A DNA stretch of 64,000 nucleotides, from assembly GCA_022578965.1 (NCBI GenBank), contig MU400547.1, positions 285,349 through 349,348 on the forward strand, read 5' to 3'. Below, in pieces: positions 33,336 to 46,220 of the stretch (position 1 is the first letter of the stretch; every line of letters starts with the position of its first letter). Source of the stretch: Xylaria sp. FL1777. Lineage: Eukaryota > Ascomycota > Sordariomycetes > Xylariales > Xylariaceae. A model generated the notes under the pieces. That model was not told the origin of the DNA and ran no database searches. It saw only the letters and a list, made by a program, of their open reading frames with translations. Position numbers and translations under genes: made by a program.

Positions 33336-36300
33336 AGTAATCAGAATACATATGTGTAACGAATAAGTGTTTGTTGCGCAGAAACCATTAAAACTTTAGA
33401 GATAGGTGGCTTCGCTAGTAATATGTATACGAAACATTTTCTTTGTCTAATAGAAAGCTGTGTCACTCATCGGACGGAGAGCCTTGTGTTTGCTGACGTG
33501 ATGACACAGACGAATACGTAGTAAAGTCGGTGAGGGTCGGGATTTGTGGCAAAGGCTCTTTTTAGGGTCTGTCACCGGGTGACATAGCTAACGTCATTTC
33601 ATCGAGTACAACCGTAGCGTTGCAACTCTCTTGTAGGTATTATTTCTTCACTGTCTTCTACTCGACTTCAGTAATACCGCGGCTCTTCGTCATTATTTCT
33701 GTAAAAGATAGAGCCAGGATTCAGACCCACGGTGGTGTTTTGGATTGAGTGGTTGATGTCTATCGGCCGAAGACGTAGATATAGGTATATGAGCATCGCA
33801 TGGGTTGCCTTTCCGAAATTATTCCGACCCCTTTTTGGTTACTCTTCACCGTCTTCTTGCGGTATTTTTTCAAGTATCCTGCCTCTCTTTTTCGCTTCTA
33901 ATTTTATGTATTTAAAGACTTTTAATTGTGGCAAAAAGTGTAGTAGACCTCGTCCGTGCTCTCAGAATCCTGGTAAACCGCTTCGAGCGCTATAAGCACT
34001 ATCCTAATGACTGCACGTATTAGACACGTTTTTTTTCTGCATCCTTAATGGGAGCAACTATGGTACCAGTACCACTCATTTACCGTGGTACTGCGCACCT
34101 ACTGGCACGCTAGCAACGCAAACGAATTTCTAGAAAGCAGGGTTGCAAGCCTTTGCGTTGCAGATCAAGTGGGCCACACAAATACCTACGCAGTTTTGGA
34201 AGAACGTTTATCTACTTATAGAATAGACTAAGGTACTAGCTTTGGACCCTCACCTGGACTGTGGAAGTTATTCCGTCAGGATTGGCTGCTTCCATTCTGT
34301 AGGTATTCAACAATATTGACTGCCTACTGTAAAGGGGCAGCACAGGGGGTGTTAATAGCTGCTGTGGAGTTCTTTACTCATATACGCGTTACAGGTAACA
34401 GGTAACAGACAACAGGTAACGTCTTAGTATATACTATCAAACTTTGTTAATGTTGGGTAGCATTGCGAAGACGAATAGGCTGAGATGTGTATTCAAGTTC
34501 AGACCGCTAAAGCGATTGTCTCCCGGATCGAACAGTCCAGCGTGTCTGGTATAAACGAGGTTAAGCTATTTGGAAGAGGAGAGCTGAGCTCTTCCAAGAA
34601 CGTGTTAAGCAATCTGTATACCTACTAGACTTGAGCACGACCCGCTGCAACAAGACACGCGTCTGAGCTAGTCACCCAACTCACCTAAACTACACTAGGC
34701 CAACACGCAAACTCTGCATCATGCAAGGCACATCAAACAAGCTTGTCTTGTGTGTGTAGGGTCCGGCAGAGATCGCCGCCTCAGCGATGCAACAGGACCT
34801 TTGAACTTGGTATGGAGAAGTTAAGTTTGCCACGTGTAAAACTAGAGCATACTGGATACTGCTTCGGCGAGACAGAAGCGGTGACCGTATTCTAATTCCC
34901 GGGTCACCGTTAAGGGAGTCCACTGCTGGACTTGGCCATTAACCAGCTAATCTACTCTAGGTAAAAAGGGCTAAACCTAAGAAGCGGTTGTTTTAACTAT
35001 GCGTAGCCAGAGCCACTTCATTATCTATATGTATACTACACATAGGGGTATGTATGCCACAAATGTTGAGGCATGTTTGTCATCTCTGAGTACTGTAGCC
35101 CAGTACTGAGTATAAACTATGGTTGACGAAATCACAGCAAGACGCCTACCTACCTGTTTGGGAACCGTTTACGTTTCAGTTCTTTATTTAGTGACACCAA
35201 GGGTAAACGGGTAACCAACGGACTACTGTATGTAAGACAAACCTGTGGGCATTACTAACGGACCAACATCCCAACATAATTCCAGAATAGATCCAGATTC
35301 TATCCTATCGGATCCCCATTAAGACTCGGTGTTATTAATATTGTTAGTGTTATTATAATAATGGTTGTTATTATTACTACTATACAGTACACTAGGCGAT
35401 CCCCATGTAATTATGCGTGGTCTTTTTTTTGGCAGTCCGGGGTTTGAACTGCGAGGCAACGAATAACAATAATGCTGTTAGGAGATGCTGAGACTATACG
35501 TAATCAATTAACGGTTGGAACTTCAGATAAATCATAACCGCGACACTACTCACATCCCGTTGTACCAAGTTATGGATATGCACAACGGGAGCCGGAAGTT
35601 AACCACTCGCGTGGGAATTTCAGGGTGACCCCAACCGTAAAGTATGGTCTCAAGTCTGTGTTGTACGACCTTGAATGCCGACGTGTCCCGACTTGGCTGT
35701 TCTTGTCGGTGTACTGTCAAAAATATGGAAGATGAGCATGCGACCGGTCATCGCGGAGCGTTGCGAGCATCTGTACGGCAAGGTCCGCTGGGGTGTCTCT
35801 ACGCTGTAGGTAATATAATTTAGCATCCTGAAACATCACGGATGATCAAAGGTAATTACGTGGTATGAGCCGGGTCGACTTGTGAGACATATATCTGACG
35901 GAAAACTGCGAGTTTCTGCATCGACTCGACCAAGTGGCGTCAGCCATCCTGAGTACAAGAAGCAGCTATATATGTAGGTCTGAATGATCAAGTATATATA
36001 GAAAAGGTATCTCGTTGGATCGTAGCTATCTTATTTTGATTCGTATAAGTACATGAGTAGTTGGTCAGAGACACCGCCTCTCTCAGGTAATAGAATCTTT
36101 AGTCTCTTAATTATCTGCTTTTCCCAGTTGAGACAATCACTTTCAAGCGTTGCCAGAGGCGATATCTGCGATACGTATGTTAATAAATTCGTCATTGTAG
36201 GCGTATGTAGGATGTACGAATACGTGATATTGGCTACCGAAGGTTGGCTCAGCGGTCCGCATCTAGTATAAGCGTCGATCCTTGTTCTGATTGAACAGAA

Positions 36301-38851
36301 TCTTCGGCTAGCTAGCACACTGTCTAGTGTAGATATTCCACCCCATACAGTATTTGAAAAATGGTGTACAGTACATGGCGGCTTGTTTCAGAAGCAGATC
36401 CCTCGATAATCTGAAGCTGTCATAAATGATCGCAGCATATCATCGTACAGTGTAGGCATCTATTGGCGGTCAACTCCAAGTGCCAGGGTCTCTCCAGGGG
36501 TTCTAGATGTGTTCTAGTGCTTCTGCAACACCATCCCTCGGGCACGCTCCGCGGCGGGAATTGCATGCTTCGTACGGACCAACATGGCATGCCGTACATA
36601 TCGTTGTACATATCGCTACAGGAACATTACAAGACACGGCAAACTATGTATAAAACACACGGGCGTATGACGAGTATGACAGAAGTTAGCCTGTAGTATC
36701 TAAGATGGGGAAGAGGTCAGAGCGGGAATATTATGCCTAGATGGGCGTAGTGTAGATCCAGAACAAGACCACATTCCTTCCAACTCCGTCGCAGAAGTCC
36801 GTCGCTTCTGGATACCTACTGTAGGTAGAAGGGCGACGGGGAGTACACTATCTACGCAGTACGCTAGGTATTCAATGTCATTCTCGGCAGATGGTCGCAT
36901 TACCTGCAACCTAGTGTACCTACCTGCTCGACGAACTCGTTGGTTTCGCCAATCAGGCAGACTGACGGCGTAGTCGTTAGAAGGGCCACAGCGCATCCTA
37001 ATCAACGATCACCCGTTTCCACCTCGTTTCTATGGCATTCGTGGGGAACTACTGCAGGTTATGTGTCACTGCAGTGGCAACATCTGCTTTGCAGAGAAGC
37101 TATTGGGCCAAATCTTCCTGGGCCGCTTCACTACGCACATTAGTATACCGAGCTCTCTCTACTACATACTTACGTGCGTGTATACTAGTACTAAAAACAG
37201 TTCATAACGGGTCAGGGGCCAGGAGGATAATATACATATAGTGTAGTCACCGTCTGTAGTGTCCTCACAGCGAACAATAGACCCGACAACTATCTACTAA
37301 AGTACACGCACTAATCTAGATAGATGGTTGTTAGGACGTAGTAGTCTTGTTTTTTACGTCTCTCTCTCCGCTCTACTGGGACTCTAGCGTACCTATGAAT
37401 GTACGGCTGAAATAAGCGCAACCCAGATAGGATACTGTCCAGTCGGCCAAGTTTCTTTATCCACGCCGAGCTCCAAAACTGGTCGTTGGTCGTGACCGGT
37501 CGCGGACTGTCGGGTACTTATGTTGCCCGCCCCCAAAGACTCTGTTTAGGGGCCAAGAGGCCCCTTGAGCCTTCTCCGGGTTGCGCGGTCCTATACAATG
37601 TAATAGAGACTACCTAGTCACTGTCGTTGCTCTTCGTTTGGACTGGTTCGCGACACAGCATGAGGTGGCAGGTCACAAGACTTCAAGGTCCTGTTTGGTT
37701 GCGCTAGGCCTCTCTCTGAAAACCCCTGAACCCGGCCGACTTGATGTTTCCAGGTTTCCAGCTGCCGGGCTCAAATCTTTGTTCAGGGTAAGGTACCTCC
37801 CTCCCTACTACTGTTCAGGGGGTGTCATGCAGCAGGGTGCGGTCCCCAAGCTGCCCTGTCAATAACACTTCGGACAGTACAAATACCTCTGTCGTGTATT
37901 TAGCATGCCTACATGTGTAGGTATGGAATACGGAAGGTTAGCACACTATAGTAGAAGGTCATTCGGGTCTCCCTGCTTTGAGTTTAGAGCGATCCGAGTA
38001 TACGTGTATAGTCAAGATGCTTCCATCCAGAGACCCTCCACTTAAGTATGCTATTCTGGGTCTAGCCAGGGAGTATAGGTCCATCATGCCCAGCATCTTT
38101 CTCCATATTTCATCATGGACCAGATGGCGCTCTCAGGAGTTGCAGTCGCATCGATCCCATCACCACCCTACACTATTTCCAGATGCGCAATTACACACTA
38201 CACTACAGCACATTGCCCGGAGAGACCTACTAATTGGCCGCTCAGATAAGGCACGCAGTACCTGGTAGTCTGACCCTGTCTACCTACACTACTGTACACT
38301 ACTTAGGATAATTAATTTAATTATGTGAGTTTGCAAGGATCAGCCGACTGTCAACGAGCAAGCCTTGCGGTTGGCGCAATACATGGACTGCGACTCTACT
38401 TCTACTTCATACTGTACATCTCGTTCTCTCTCTTGTTTCCCTTTTCACGCCACTTCTTCCTCGCTGCCAGGCCGTTGGCCACCTTTCTTTCTATTTCGCG
38501 ATCTTGTGAGAGACCCCTCATAACGAATTGAGTTGTCTCTTACAGGTGATTCTACCTCTCGAGGAGGACAAGAAACTAAGCTACTATTTCTCTACGTCCA
38601 TCGCTGGCGTTGTCACCTGGACTTCTCCTGATCAGCTTGAACAAGAGCCGGTAGTCACTCGGCTCTCCCTCCCACCTACTTTTCTCTCAGTATGACGTTT
38701 TGATAGCTAAAAGAGTTTGGTCTCTTGCTCCTGGGTTATGTTTAGCTGTGCGCAATCGTTCTTATACGTCGAAGATCAGACCTGAACGCTTTGCGCAACT
38801 CGCGCAGGAACTATCCGACTGGCTGTCCACACTCACAATACCACCGCTCTA
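33336..38851. other. Gene-poor region, no supportable gene
   Basis: More than 5 kb without an ORF that shows known motifs or a plausible splice structure. It contains TACCTA-type words (35150, 36910, 37906, 38280), repeated AGGTAACAG/CAGGTAAC near 34393-34420, and a 7-bp hairpin at 37548-37565. From about 38400 the DNA is pyrimidine-rich and likely the promoter and leader of the PH-domain gene. A short upstream frame ends with TAATG, its stop overlapping that gene's start. Confidence 0.5.
37548..37565. repeat. Short GC-rich hairpin
   Basis: AGGGGCC and GGCCCCT are perfect reverse complements around a 4-nt AAGA loop. No flanking gene explains it, and it is short enough to be chance. Confidence 0.7.
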
Positions 38852-40714
38852 ATGGAGGACATTCTTCTTATGCCCCCGGATCGGGGTCCGATCCTTGGAA
38901 AACCTGTCTGGAAGGTATCTAGTCATTACCAACTGTTGCGCGCTCATTTTTCCTCGTTAGAATACTGATTTGTCTTAATTCTAGTCACGTTATGTCGTCT
39001 TTGGCCCATTATCGCAAAGGGAAGGTTACCAGCCGAACCTCATGCTTTCACAGGTTTTGTCGACTTCTCGTAACAGAGATACGGGCGGCTGGTCTTCGAG
39101 ATCACAGGTGAAGGGTCCAACAGACGCCGTCTATCTTTCAGTTTACAAGTCCAAGGTGCGCTCTAGTTGGGTTGAATGTGTGGACTGCGTTTACTAACAT
39201 GCTAACAGGAGGATACCGAGCCTATTCATCAGCATTCGATTGCGTCGATAACAGATTGTCAAGTGCGACAGGTTGCTCATCGGAAGCAGGGTCATGTTCC
39301 TACTCTTACTATTCAGATTTCCCCCGATCCGGCAACCGATAAGCTGCGAAAGCGCCGATCGAGCCGGTCCGCAGGGTTAATCACGACGAAGGATTCGGGG
39401 CCGTCGACGCTCTTATTTCTCACTACTGAAACGTCGCAGTATGGTTTGGATGATTGGGCGAGGTACATCCAGCTACTCATGCAGCGACATCAATCTATGC
39501 CTATGAGTCCGATCAGTCCAACATCGCCGGCCTTCATGAATCCATTCCCTGCGATGTCAGAAACTCCCGAAACGTCATCGCCGAAGTCTAGTGCAAGGGG
39601 AAAACTAAGATCAAAGCTGAAACCAAAGTCATCAGGCCGAAGCGCTCCTTCAACACGGGATCAAAGCTCAGTATATACTGCCCGGTCCCCCAGTCTTCAC
39701 TCTCGCAACAGCGACCTATCTTCTCAAGCCAGCTCCATGGTGCCGGCAGCCATGAATTTCGTTCAACAGCACTATGCCAACCTGCAGCACTCTGACCTGC
39801 CTTCACCGGCTTCTACTGTAGATGAATATCCAGGACCCTTGATAGAAGGATGGACGAGAGCACAAGGACGTTCCTCAACCGTGAGTTCTCCTACTATGGG
39901 CCGGGTGAGTATAAGCTCTTCTCAGAGCCCTATTCAGCCCAGCTTGGAGTCAAGCCCACCCATAGTGCTCCGTGAGAGCATCTTAGACAGGGCCTTTCAA
40001 ATGCGATGTATTCCCGGCTCCGATCGAGAGATCGCAGGGGAGGAGAAACTCACCTCCCTTGCAAGGTTCGAGGCACTAATGCGTGAAACGGAGAGTCGTC
40101 AGAAGAACATAAGGGGAAAAGAGATAAAGCAAGAGCCTTTGAAGAGCATGTGGGAAGACGATGAAGAAGATGACGATGATGATAGCAGCGACAACTATTC
40201 CTTTGAAAATGCCGATCACGACGGGATGGATGCGTCGACATTCAAAGCGCTCCGATTCATCACCAGCCGTCACACCTCAACCTATAGCGAATCTGGGCTG
40301 AGAAATGCACCCTCGGTTCTACGGCCGCACACGTCACACTCTCGAAGTCGACCGGTGGCCCAGCGGACGAGTAGCCAACCCTATAGTACTGGCTCACCCC
40401 TGCATATTCCGTCATCTCCACCCAGACAAACAGAAGGCATCGGGACGGGGACGTGGCGGTCTCACGAGAAACGACATTCAGTTTCCGACGTGAAGAACCT
40501 TGGTTTCAACGAGTTCGCGAAACGATTGAGCGGTGCAAGCAGTTTACTCATACAATCGAATGCTAGTACCGGTAGTAATCGTGGGAGCGGCGACTATGAC
40601 TCGCATACCCCTCGGGTGTCTATGAGCCCTCGAGGGACGAGCCAGACTTCTGATGAGCGTCATCGATGGCGAAGCAGCATCGGTGTACTTGGGAATGAGG
40701 GCGGATTTTTATGA
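38852..40714 (+). CDS. Probable PH-domain protein with long disordered tail
   Basis: Exons are 38852-38914, 38985-39155 and 39209-40714, 579 aa; both introns are phase 0. The start MEDILLMPPDRGPILGKPVW leads into SRYVVFGPL, then DAVYLSVYKSK, SIASITDCQVRQ, TLTIQIS and STLLFLTTETSQYGLDDWARYIQ. This strand pattern ending in a W-containing helix is what I would expect of a PH-like fold over residues about 15-165. The remainder is Ser/Pro-rich and disordered, with an acidic patch (WEDDEEDDDDDSSDNYSFEN). Many SP/TP sites suggest phosphorylation. Comparable fungal proteins are annotated only as PH-domain proteins. Membrane or phosphoinositide binding is inferred. Confidence 0.82.
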
Positions 40715-43700
40715 TTTAGCGACCACAACACACACATACACACACGATCTTGCATTGCGAACTTTCTTCGAATTTTAGGATCCTCAAACTGTATTAACTA
40801 CTACTTAGCCCTATGGCCTATTATGTATGACTTTTACGATATTCGACTACGGGTCCCAGCGTTACGCGATATTAGACGCCATAGCGTTTCGAATTTTACG
40901 ATTCTTAGCTTACGACACCATGCTGATACCCTTCGAGAATTTCTTACCGGCTATTCAAGCGCTCAAACTGGAACAACTGAACAGAAGGTCTCAATGTGAA
41001 TTACTATGTTTGCAATGTAATGATTTGGATTTTAGAGAGAAGCTGAGAGCTAAGGGATTTGAACTAGAGACCTTAGCAGACGAACTTCCCTCTCTTTTTT
41101 TTTTGTATTAGATTTGAAAGCTGTCTTCTTTTTTTTCGGTGATGTTAGACGGAGAGAGCAGAAAGATCTGGACAACATTGTTAGGAGAGCCTCTACAAAG
41201 ACATGTCAGATACCAATACAGATGCAGCAACGAACCCAAAAAATAAAATAAAATAAGATAAAACCGCTTATTGATGATATTACTGCGTTTGGTGTCGGTT
41301 ACTTACATGGTAATTTTATACTTACTCTTGCAGAGTACTCTAGCTAGTTGTGTCAGACAGCAATAATAACTAGCCACCGCCGAGTTAGATCTGATTGATG
41401 GATTCAACCCGTAAATAGACAGACAATGGCTAATTCAATATTACGCAAAATTGATAGACGAAAGGGTAATCGAACCTCAGTCTCTTCACAGGCACAGAAG
41501 TTTGAATCGTCAGATATGCAAAGCGAATATCTGCCCTCAGACAATTCGCCTAAGACGGCCGATGGCATCGACCATGGGACTTAAGCAACCCTAGACTCAG
41601 GGGATTCATATGCTACTATGGACCTAAACTGGCAATCGAGAAACGTCGGTGCTTAGTGGACGTTGTCAAGTTAAGGATTGGAGTTTCCAAAAACCAAGTC
41701 GAGGTGAAATGGAGCATCTAGACTAACAGATTATGAAAGAATGAAATCTAACATATCATTGTAACTAGAATTTATACGTACAGCCCTTTTCCTTACTTGT
41801 TAGACCCCTAAAGAGTGTCGCAAGAGGAAAATAGCCCTCAATGCACCCTTGAAACTACTTCTGCATACCTTCAACATCTTCACAAAAGCCTGTAGTTTGC
41901 TCATACGTGGAATTTATACAGGCTTTAGTCTCACAGAATCCAAGTTAGGGGAATCGGAAAATAATATATTACAGCTCACCTAGCTATAGCGTAGAGATGT
42001 CGAACTATTGAGCGTGCTAACGTCTTAAGGAGTAAGGACTTATATAGCAATGGGCTGAGTAGCGAATACCAATAGTTTTATTAGGAAGCGAGCCTAACTC
42101 CCCATATAGCTCACTCAGTATTACCCAGCTGTCAATCGTAGTAAAGATTTCAAGGTACGTTACAACTTAATCTAGCGCATGTCCTGTTCAAAACCAGACT
42201 AATGTATACTTCTCTAGCTAGCACATTCCGGTCTACCATAAGACGGATCAACATTTATAGCCATCTAAGCATTGTACCCTAGTAGTTGGCTTTTCTCAAA
42301 CTGGCCAGAACTCTAGAATTCGCTTCAAAATGCATCTATATCATCATTAACGAGTCTAATGAGAACCATCCTGCAATACCGGAAAAGAGAATAAGTGTAA
42401 AATCAGGAGGGAGGGGAGAGAGAGACTCTAAAAGCTGAGAGTGTCTACGGTTCAAGTTGAGAGAAAGAGTGATAGGAGTAATATTAGCTGCTTGTAAGAA
42501 AGCCAACGGATAGCAAGTGACACAGCGCGTCACCAACCACAGTCAACAATCACCTACTCACATGATAGTGCCCACCAGGGCCATTTACCCAACTACGACA
42601 TCACGACGGATGATGACGAGCTGCTTAAAGATGGAGAGTAGAATGCACTCAACCATCGACATTGAAATATGGCGAATATAATGGAACATGTTGTTCATCA
42701 AGGGCAGAGAAAGATAGGTATAGTAGACAAGTATCGACTACGTAATAGCGCATATATGTAGAAGGTCGAGCGTTAGCAAGGGTCGTAGCTATTGAAGACT
42801 ATTTCTACACGAGGAGCGGAGCGGTAGGAGTAGGTAGCGTAGACATACTCAGGTATAAAATCCAGAGTAAAGGGGAGCAGGCTTATATAGTCACATGTGA
42901 TATTATAGAGGTTCGCACCCTTTGAGTTCGGGATTGGGTAAGTACGCCGGCGAGCACTTACACCTAACCATTGTATACTGCGAGGAACTATATTGAATTG
43001 TGCTAGATATACATGTTTCCCTCCCAATAAGCCGTGAATCAGTTCAGAAATGCTATAATCGAGCCTATCTCGTTATTCGAGGACAAGGTAACCGCCCCTA
43101 TCTTCGAGTCATAGCGCCCAATTCAACAGTCATAAACGTAGCAGACCGCGTTGCCGTGCCTTTACACGTGACACACGATGGATAGTCATGCCGAAAATCA
43201 ACGAGGGAAACAGTTACACGGATTTTGAGTCATCGGGCGAGTCGTCCGTACGACAGCAACGGTGGCACCTCTCGGGGAGATAGATTCATCACGTATACAA
43301 GAATGAAAGGTCTACCCGCGCAAGATCCGAAGCCGCATGTCTCAGTCTATACAGCATTATTTCCGGCTTCGGTGAAACGCCACGCTATGCGTTACGTCAG
43401 CATGCAATTGCGATACTTCCATCGTCGTGGATGGGAAGCCCGGGAGACGGAGGAGAAGTTGACAAGACTCGCAAGGAGGAAGACGTGCTAAGCTTAGAAC
43501 TGGTGTAATCAAGTTAGTAGATATGCGTATCTTTATCTCGTGGCAATCGTTCTAACGCTATCTATCATCTTCCCTGGCCCGGGGGATGGGGATAGCATGA
43601 AAATAGGAGTAGAACGGTAGTCCAGAATCAACAACCGCTCCCCCCGGGGTCGCCGCGAGCGAACGGATAACCCAGGAGGGTATAGAGGCAGAAAGCGTAA

Positions 43701-44627
43701 CCTATTCGTAGGAAGTGGAATAAGAGCAACTCTATAACGAATGTACGCTGAAATAGGTTATCCTACTAGGTTAGCCTCGACTTATATTAACGGGGAAAAT
43801 ATCGCTTCCATATTTTTGATAGACTTGTCGGGTAGAAAAAGAGACCTTTAACGTTCCGAGTGTATGAGGGATGAAACGATACAATTCATGAGCAGCATAG
43901 ATAGATAGTATCGCGAAGAAGTAGACAGTCTTGAAAGAATAAAGTTGAGTGACACCATCTTTAATAATAAAGTACTGCACCCTTGCCAGTTCGGACAAAA
44001 GCAAACGCTCCTACGCAGTATCTACCTATCCCTCGACATCTCTTGAATATCGGCGCTGAACAATGCGTTACAGATTCAAATGAAGAACTGTATAACATGT
44101 TCTACAAACAAGAGGCCGCGTATTAGTCAGTCTTTGGAGTCTTATCTCTCACACGACGAGTTGGGCAGCAATCACTGCAACATTAACAGGATGGGAGTTA
44201 TTTTCGCATTTGAGGCATGATATGATATAAGGGTGCCTACTAACCATCTACCTGCCCCAACACCAACAAGCAAACCAGCCAGCCAGCCAGCCAAGCCGGG
44301 GCTGCTAATGCAATATATCTATGTGCTAATGTCGTAAATCCACGAAGCAGTGGAATGAGCTATCGCTGTAACTAAAACCGTGACCGGTTAAGGCTGTTCG
44401 TCTTAAAAAAAGACACCTGAAACTCCGCCTCTCATGTTCATGGCTACAATGTGTCTTGCTAGCCGGGTATTTCTAACAACAGACTGGCAGTGTTTCCTCA
44501 CCTGATAATTGATTTGTGCGGATTCCCGGTTGAGAGATATTTTATCCCCTCCTAACCTTGATTATGCTAAGTCCCCCTGCGCCCACAAACTCCGGACCAA
44601 ATTTTCGATAGGAAAAGCTAGTCAATC
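40715..44627. other. Gene-poor convergent region
   Basis: This lies between the 3' ends of the PH-domain and SPRY genes. Starts with CA-rich sequence (40728-40745). A 94-codon frame at 40827-41111 follows the stop directly and is probably 3' UTR. 41200-42400 is AT-rich with no frames. A 43225-43491 frame is somewhat GC-richer but has no recognisable motif. A (CCAG)4 run is at 44275-44290. Confidence 0.5.
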
Positions 44628-46220
44628 TCAAATACCACTCCGCCTTTGCATAGCACTTGTATCGCTTCGGCTTCTATCCCTACCAGCGCCTTGGCGCACA
44701 GCGTCGCTATAACTGGGAATTGGGGGGTTACGTGGATGGAGAGCAGCAGCAGAAGCCCCGCGACTCCGCGCTGGAGTCCTGATTAACGGAGCAACATCGC
44801 TCTCGGAACCGCTGCCCGAGCCATCCTCGTCGGAATGCTCGGGACTTGTGTAGTCGGGCGGTGGATGCGAAGCTTCGTGCATACCTAGGCCAGCAATGTT
44901 GATCACATGATCTCCGGAGGGCGCGAAGCCATGGCCGGTGGTACTCCCCTCGCCCACCTCGTCCGTGGGAACCAACTGCGCGAGAGAAATATCCGTAGGA
45001 CTTCTCTGTGGTCCCGGGCTGGTAGGTGGGAGAACTCGGTAGCTGCCGCTACGCGTTCGTGAGTGGCTCGAATCTTGTATCGGACCTCGGCTGGTATATG
45101 CTTGGAATGATTGTGAATAGGAATGTGTTCGTGATGGTGATCCTGGAGTCTCGTCCTTCCTACGGCCGGATTCGAGTAGGATGCTACCTTGTTCGCTTCC
45201 GTAAGGTGGCGGTGGCGCTAGACTACCAGTCATTGGCGCGAGCCCCCATTTCTTTACGTTGGCTTCGATAAAGACAAAGCCAGCCTGCCCAAAATTAACA
45301 TGGACGATACAGGGGCCATTGGCACCAACTGAGGGAAAGAAGTTCTGTGATTTCAGGCCATGAACGACGTCATCTAACCGCCTGCCATTACGAGTGAAGA
45401 AAATAGTACCAGTTCGAGGGCGGTATCCCACGCCGATTACATCGCCTTGAACAATCGGGGGCCCGTATGGCGTTGGCGTGAACGGTTGGTTAAATCTTCG
45501 CGCGCCTGTAGATGTGTAGGCAACTGAGTGTTTGTGGTATCCTAAGGACAGCGTTAGTGGCATATACGTCTATAGGAACGTATGATGTACCTGGAAGCCT
45601 GAACAGCGGATATGGTTTCGTAGACATGCCGACACTTAACAGCGTAGCTTCAGGCTTTTCGTATATCTTGGCCTCCCAGTAATATACCTCATTTTGTTTT
45701 GGTACAGGTAGATTGCTCATGACTGTACACTCCGAGTCGAAGAATTCGATCTCGGTCCTAGCTTCGACAAAGCAGTTGGCAATCTCCAACTCTGGCTCAA
45801 ACTCCCATGCTGATACGCCCTTCTCTTGAATAGCTAAATATTGAGATAATGAAATGTCCGTCTGGACCGACTCGGGTGGGTTTCCTTGTATGAATGCTAC
45901 GAGCGAGTTAGCTACGAAAGCAATGTGGGGTTGAAGGAAGGAATCCCTATTTCTCAGTCGGAGGGGAAGGCAAGCATACCTCTTGCTCTAAGATACTCTG
46001 TTCTCTGCATATCATCCATCGTCTCCAGGGCCTCGGCCTCTTCCCTCGCAAATGCCTGCTCGTCGTCATATTCGCCTGGACGACCGATGCGGTCAAGAAA
46101 GATGCGACCGGATGCGGTGTGGCGAAAGAAGTATACGACGAGGAAGATCAAGGCCACTATGACGGCAGAGCCAAAGGACGATAGCAGCCCAATGATGATG
46201 CCATCCAGAGGAGTGGCCAT
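44628..46220 (-). CDS. EAR1: Membrane SPRY-domain protein, Ear1/Ssh4-type Rsp5 ubiquitin-ligase adaptor
   Basis: Exons are 46220-45980, 45896-45591 and 45541-44628, 486 aa; both introns are phase 1. The ATG at 46220 starts MATPLDGIIIGLLSSFGSA, directly before one membrane helix (about residues 8-32). Next come the adaptor-typical GRIFLDRIGRPGEYDDEQAF and a SPRY fold: IEFFDSECTVMSNLPVP, YYWEAKIYE, LLSVGMSTKPYPLFRLPG, GVGYRPRTGTIFFTRNGR and CIVHVNFGQAGFVF. PY motifs PPPY and PPDY, which bind Rsp5/Nedd4 WW domains, lie in the disordered tail. In yeast, Ear1 and Ssh4 direct Rsp5 to endosomal and vacuolar cargo. Ear1 versus Ssh4 cannot be settled here. Confidence 0.9.

Noticed and set aside
40827..41111. 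94-codon frame just after the PH-domain gene
   Set aside because: No recognisable domain, AT-rich codons, and position directly after a stop; more likely 3' untranslated sequence.
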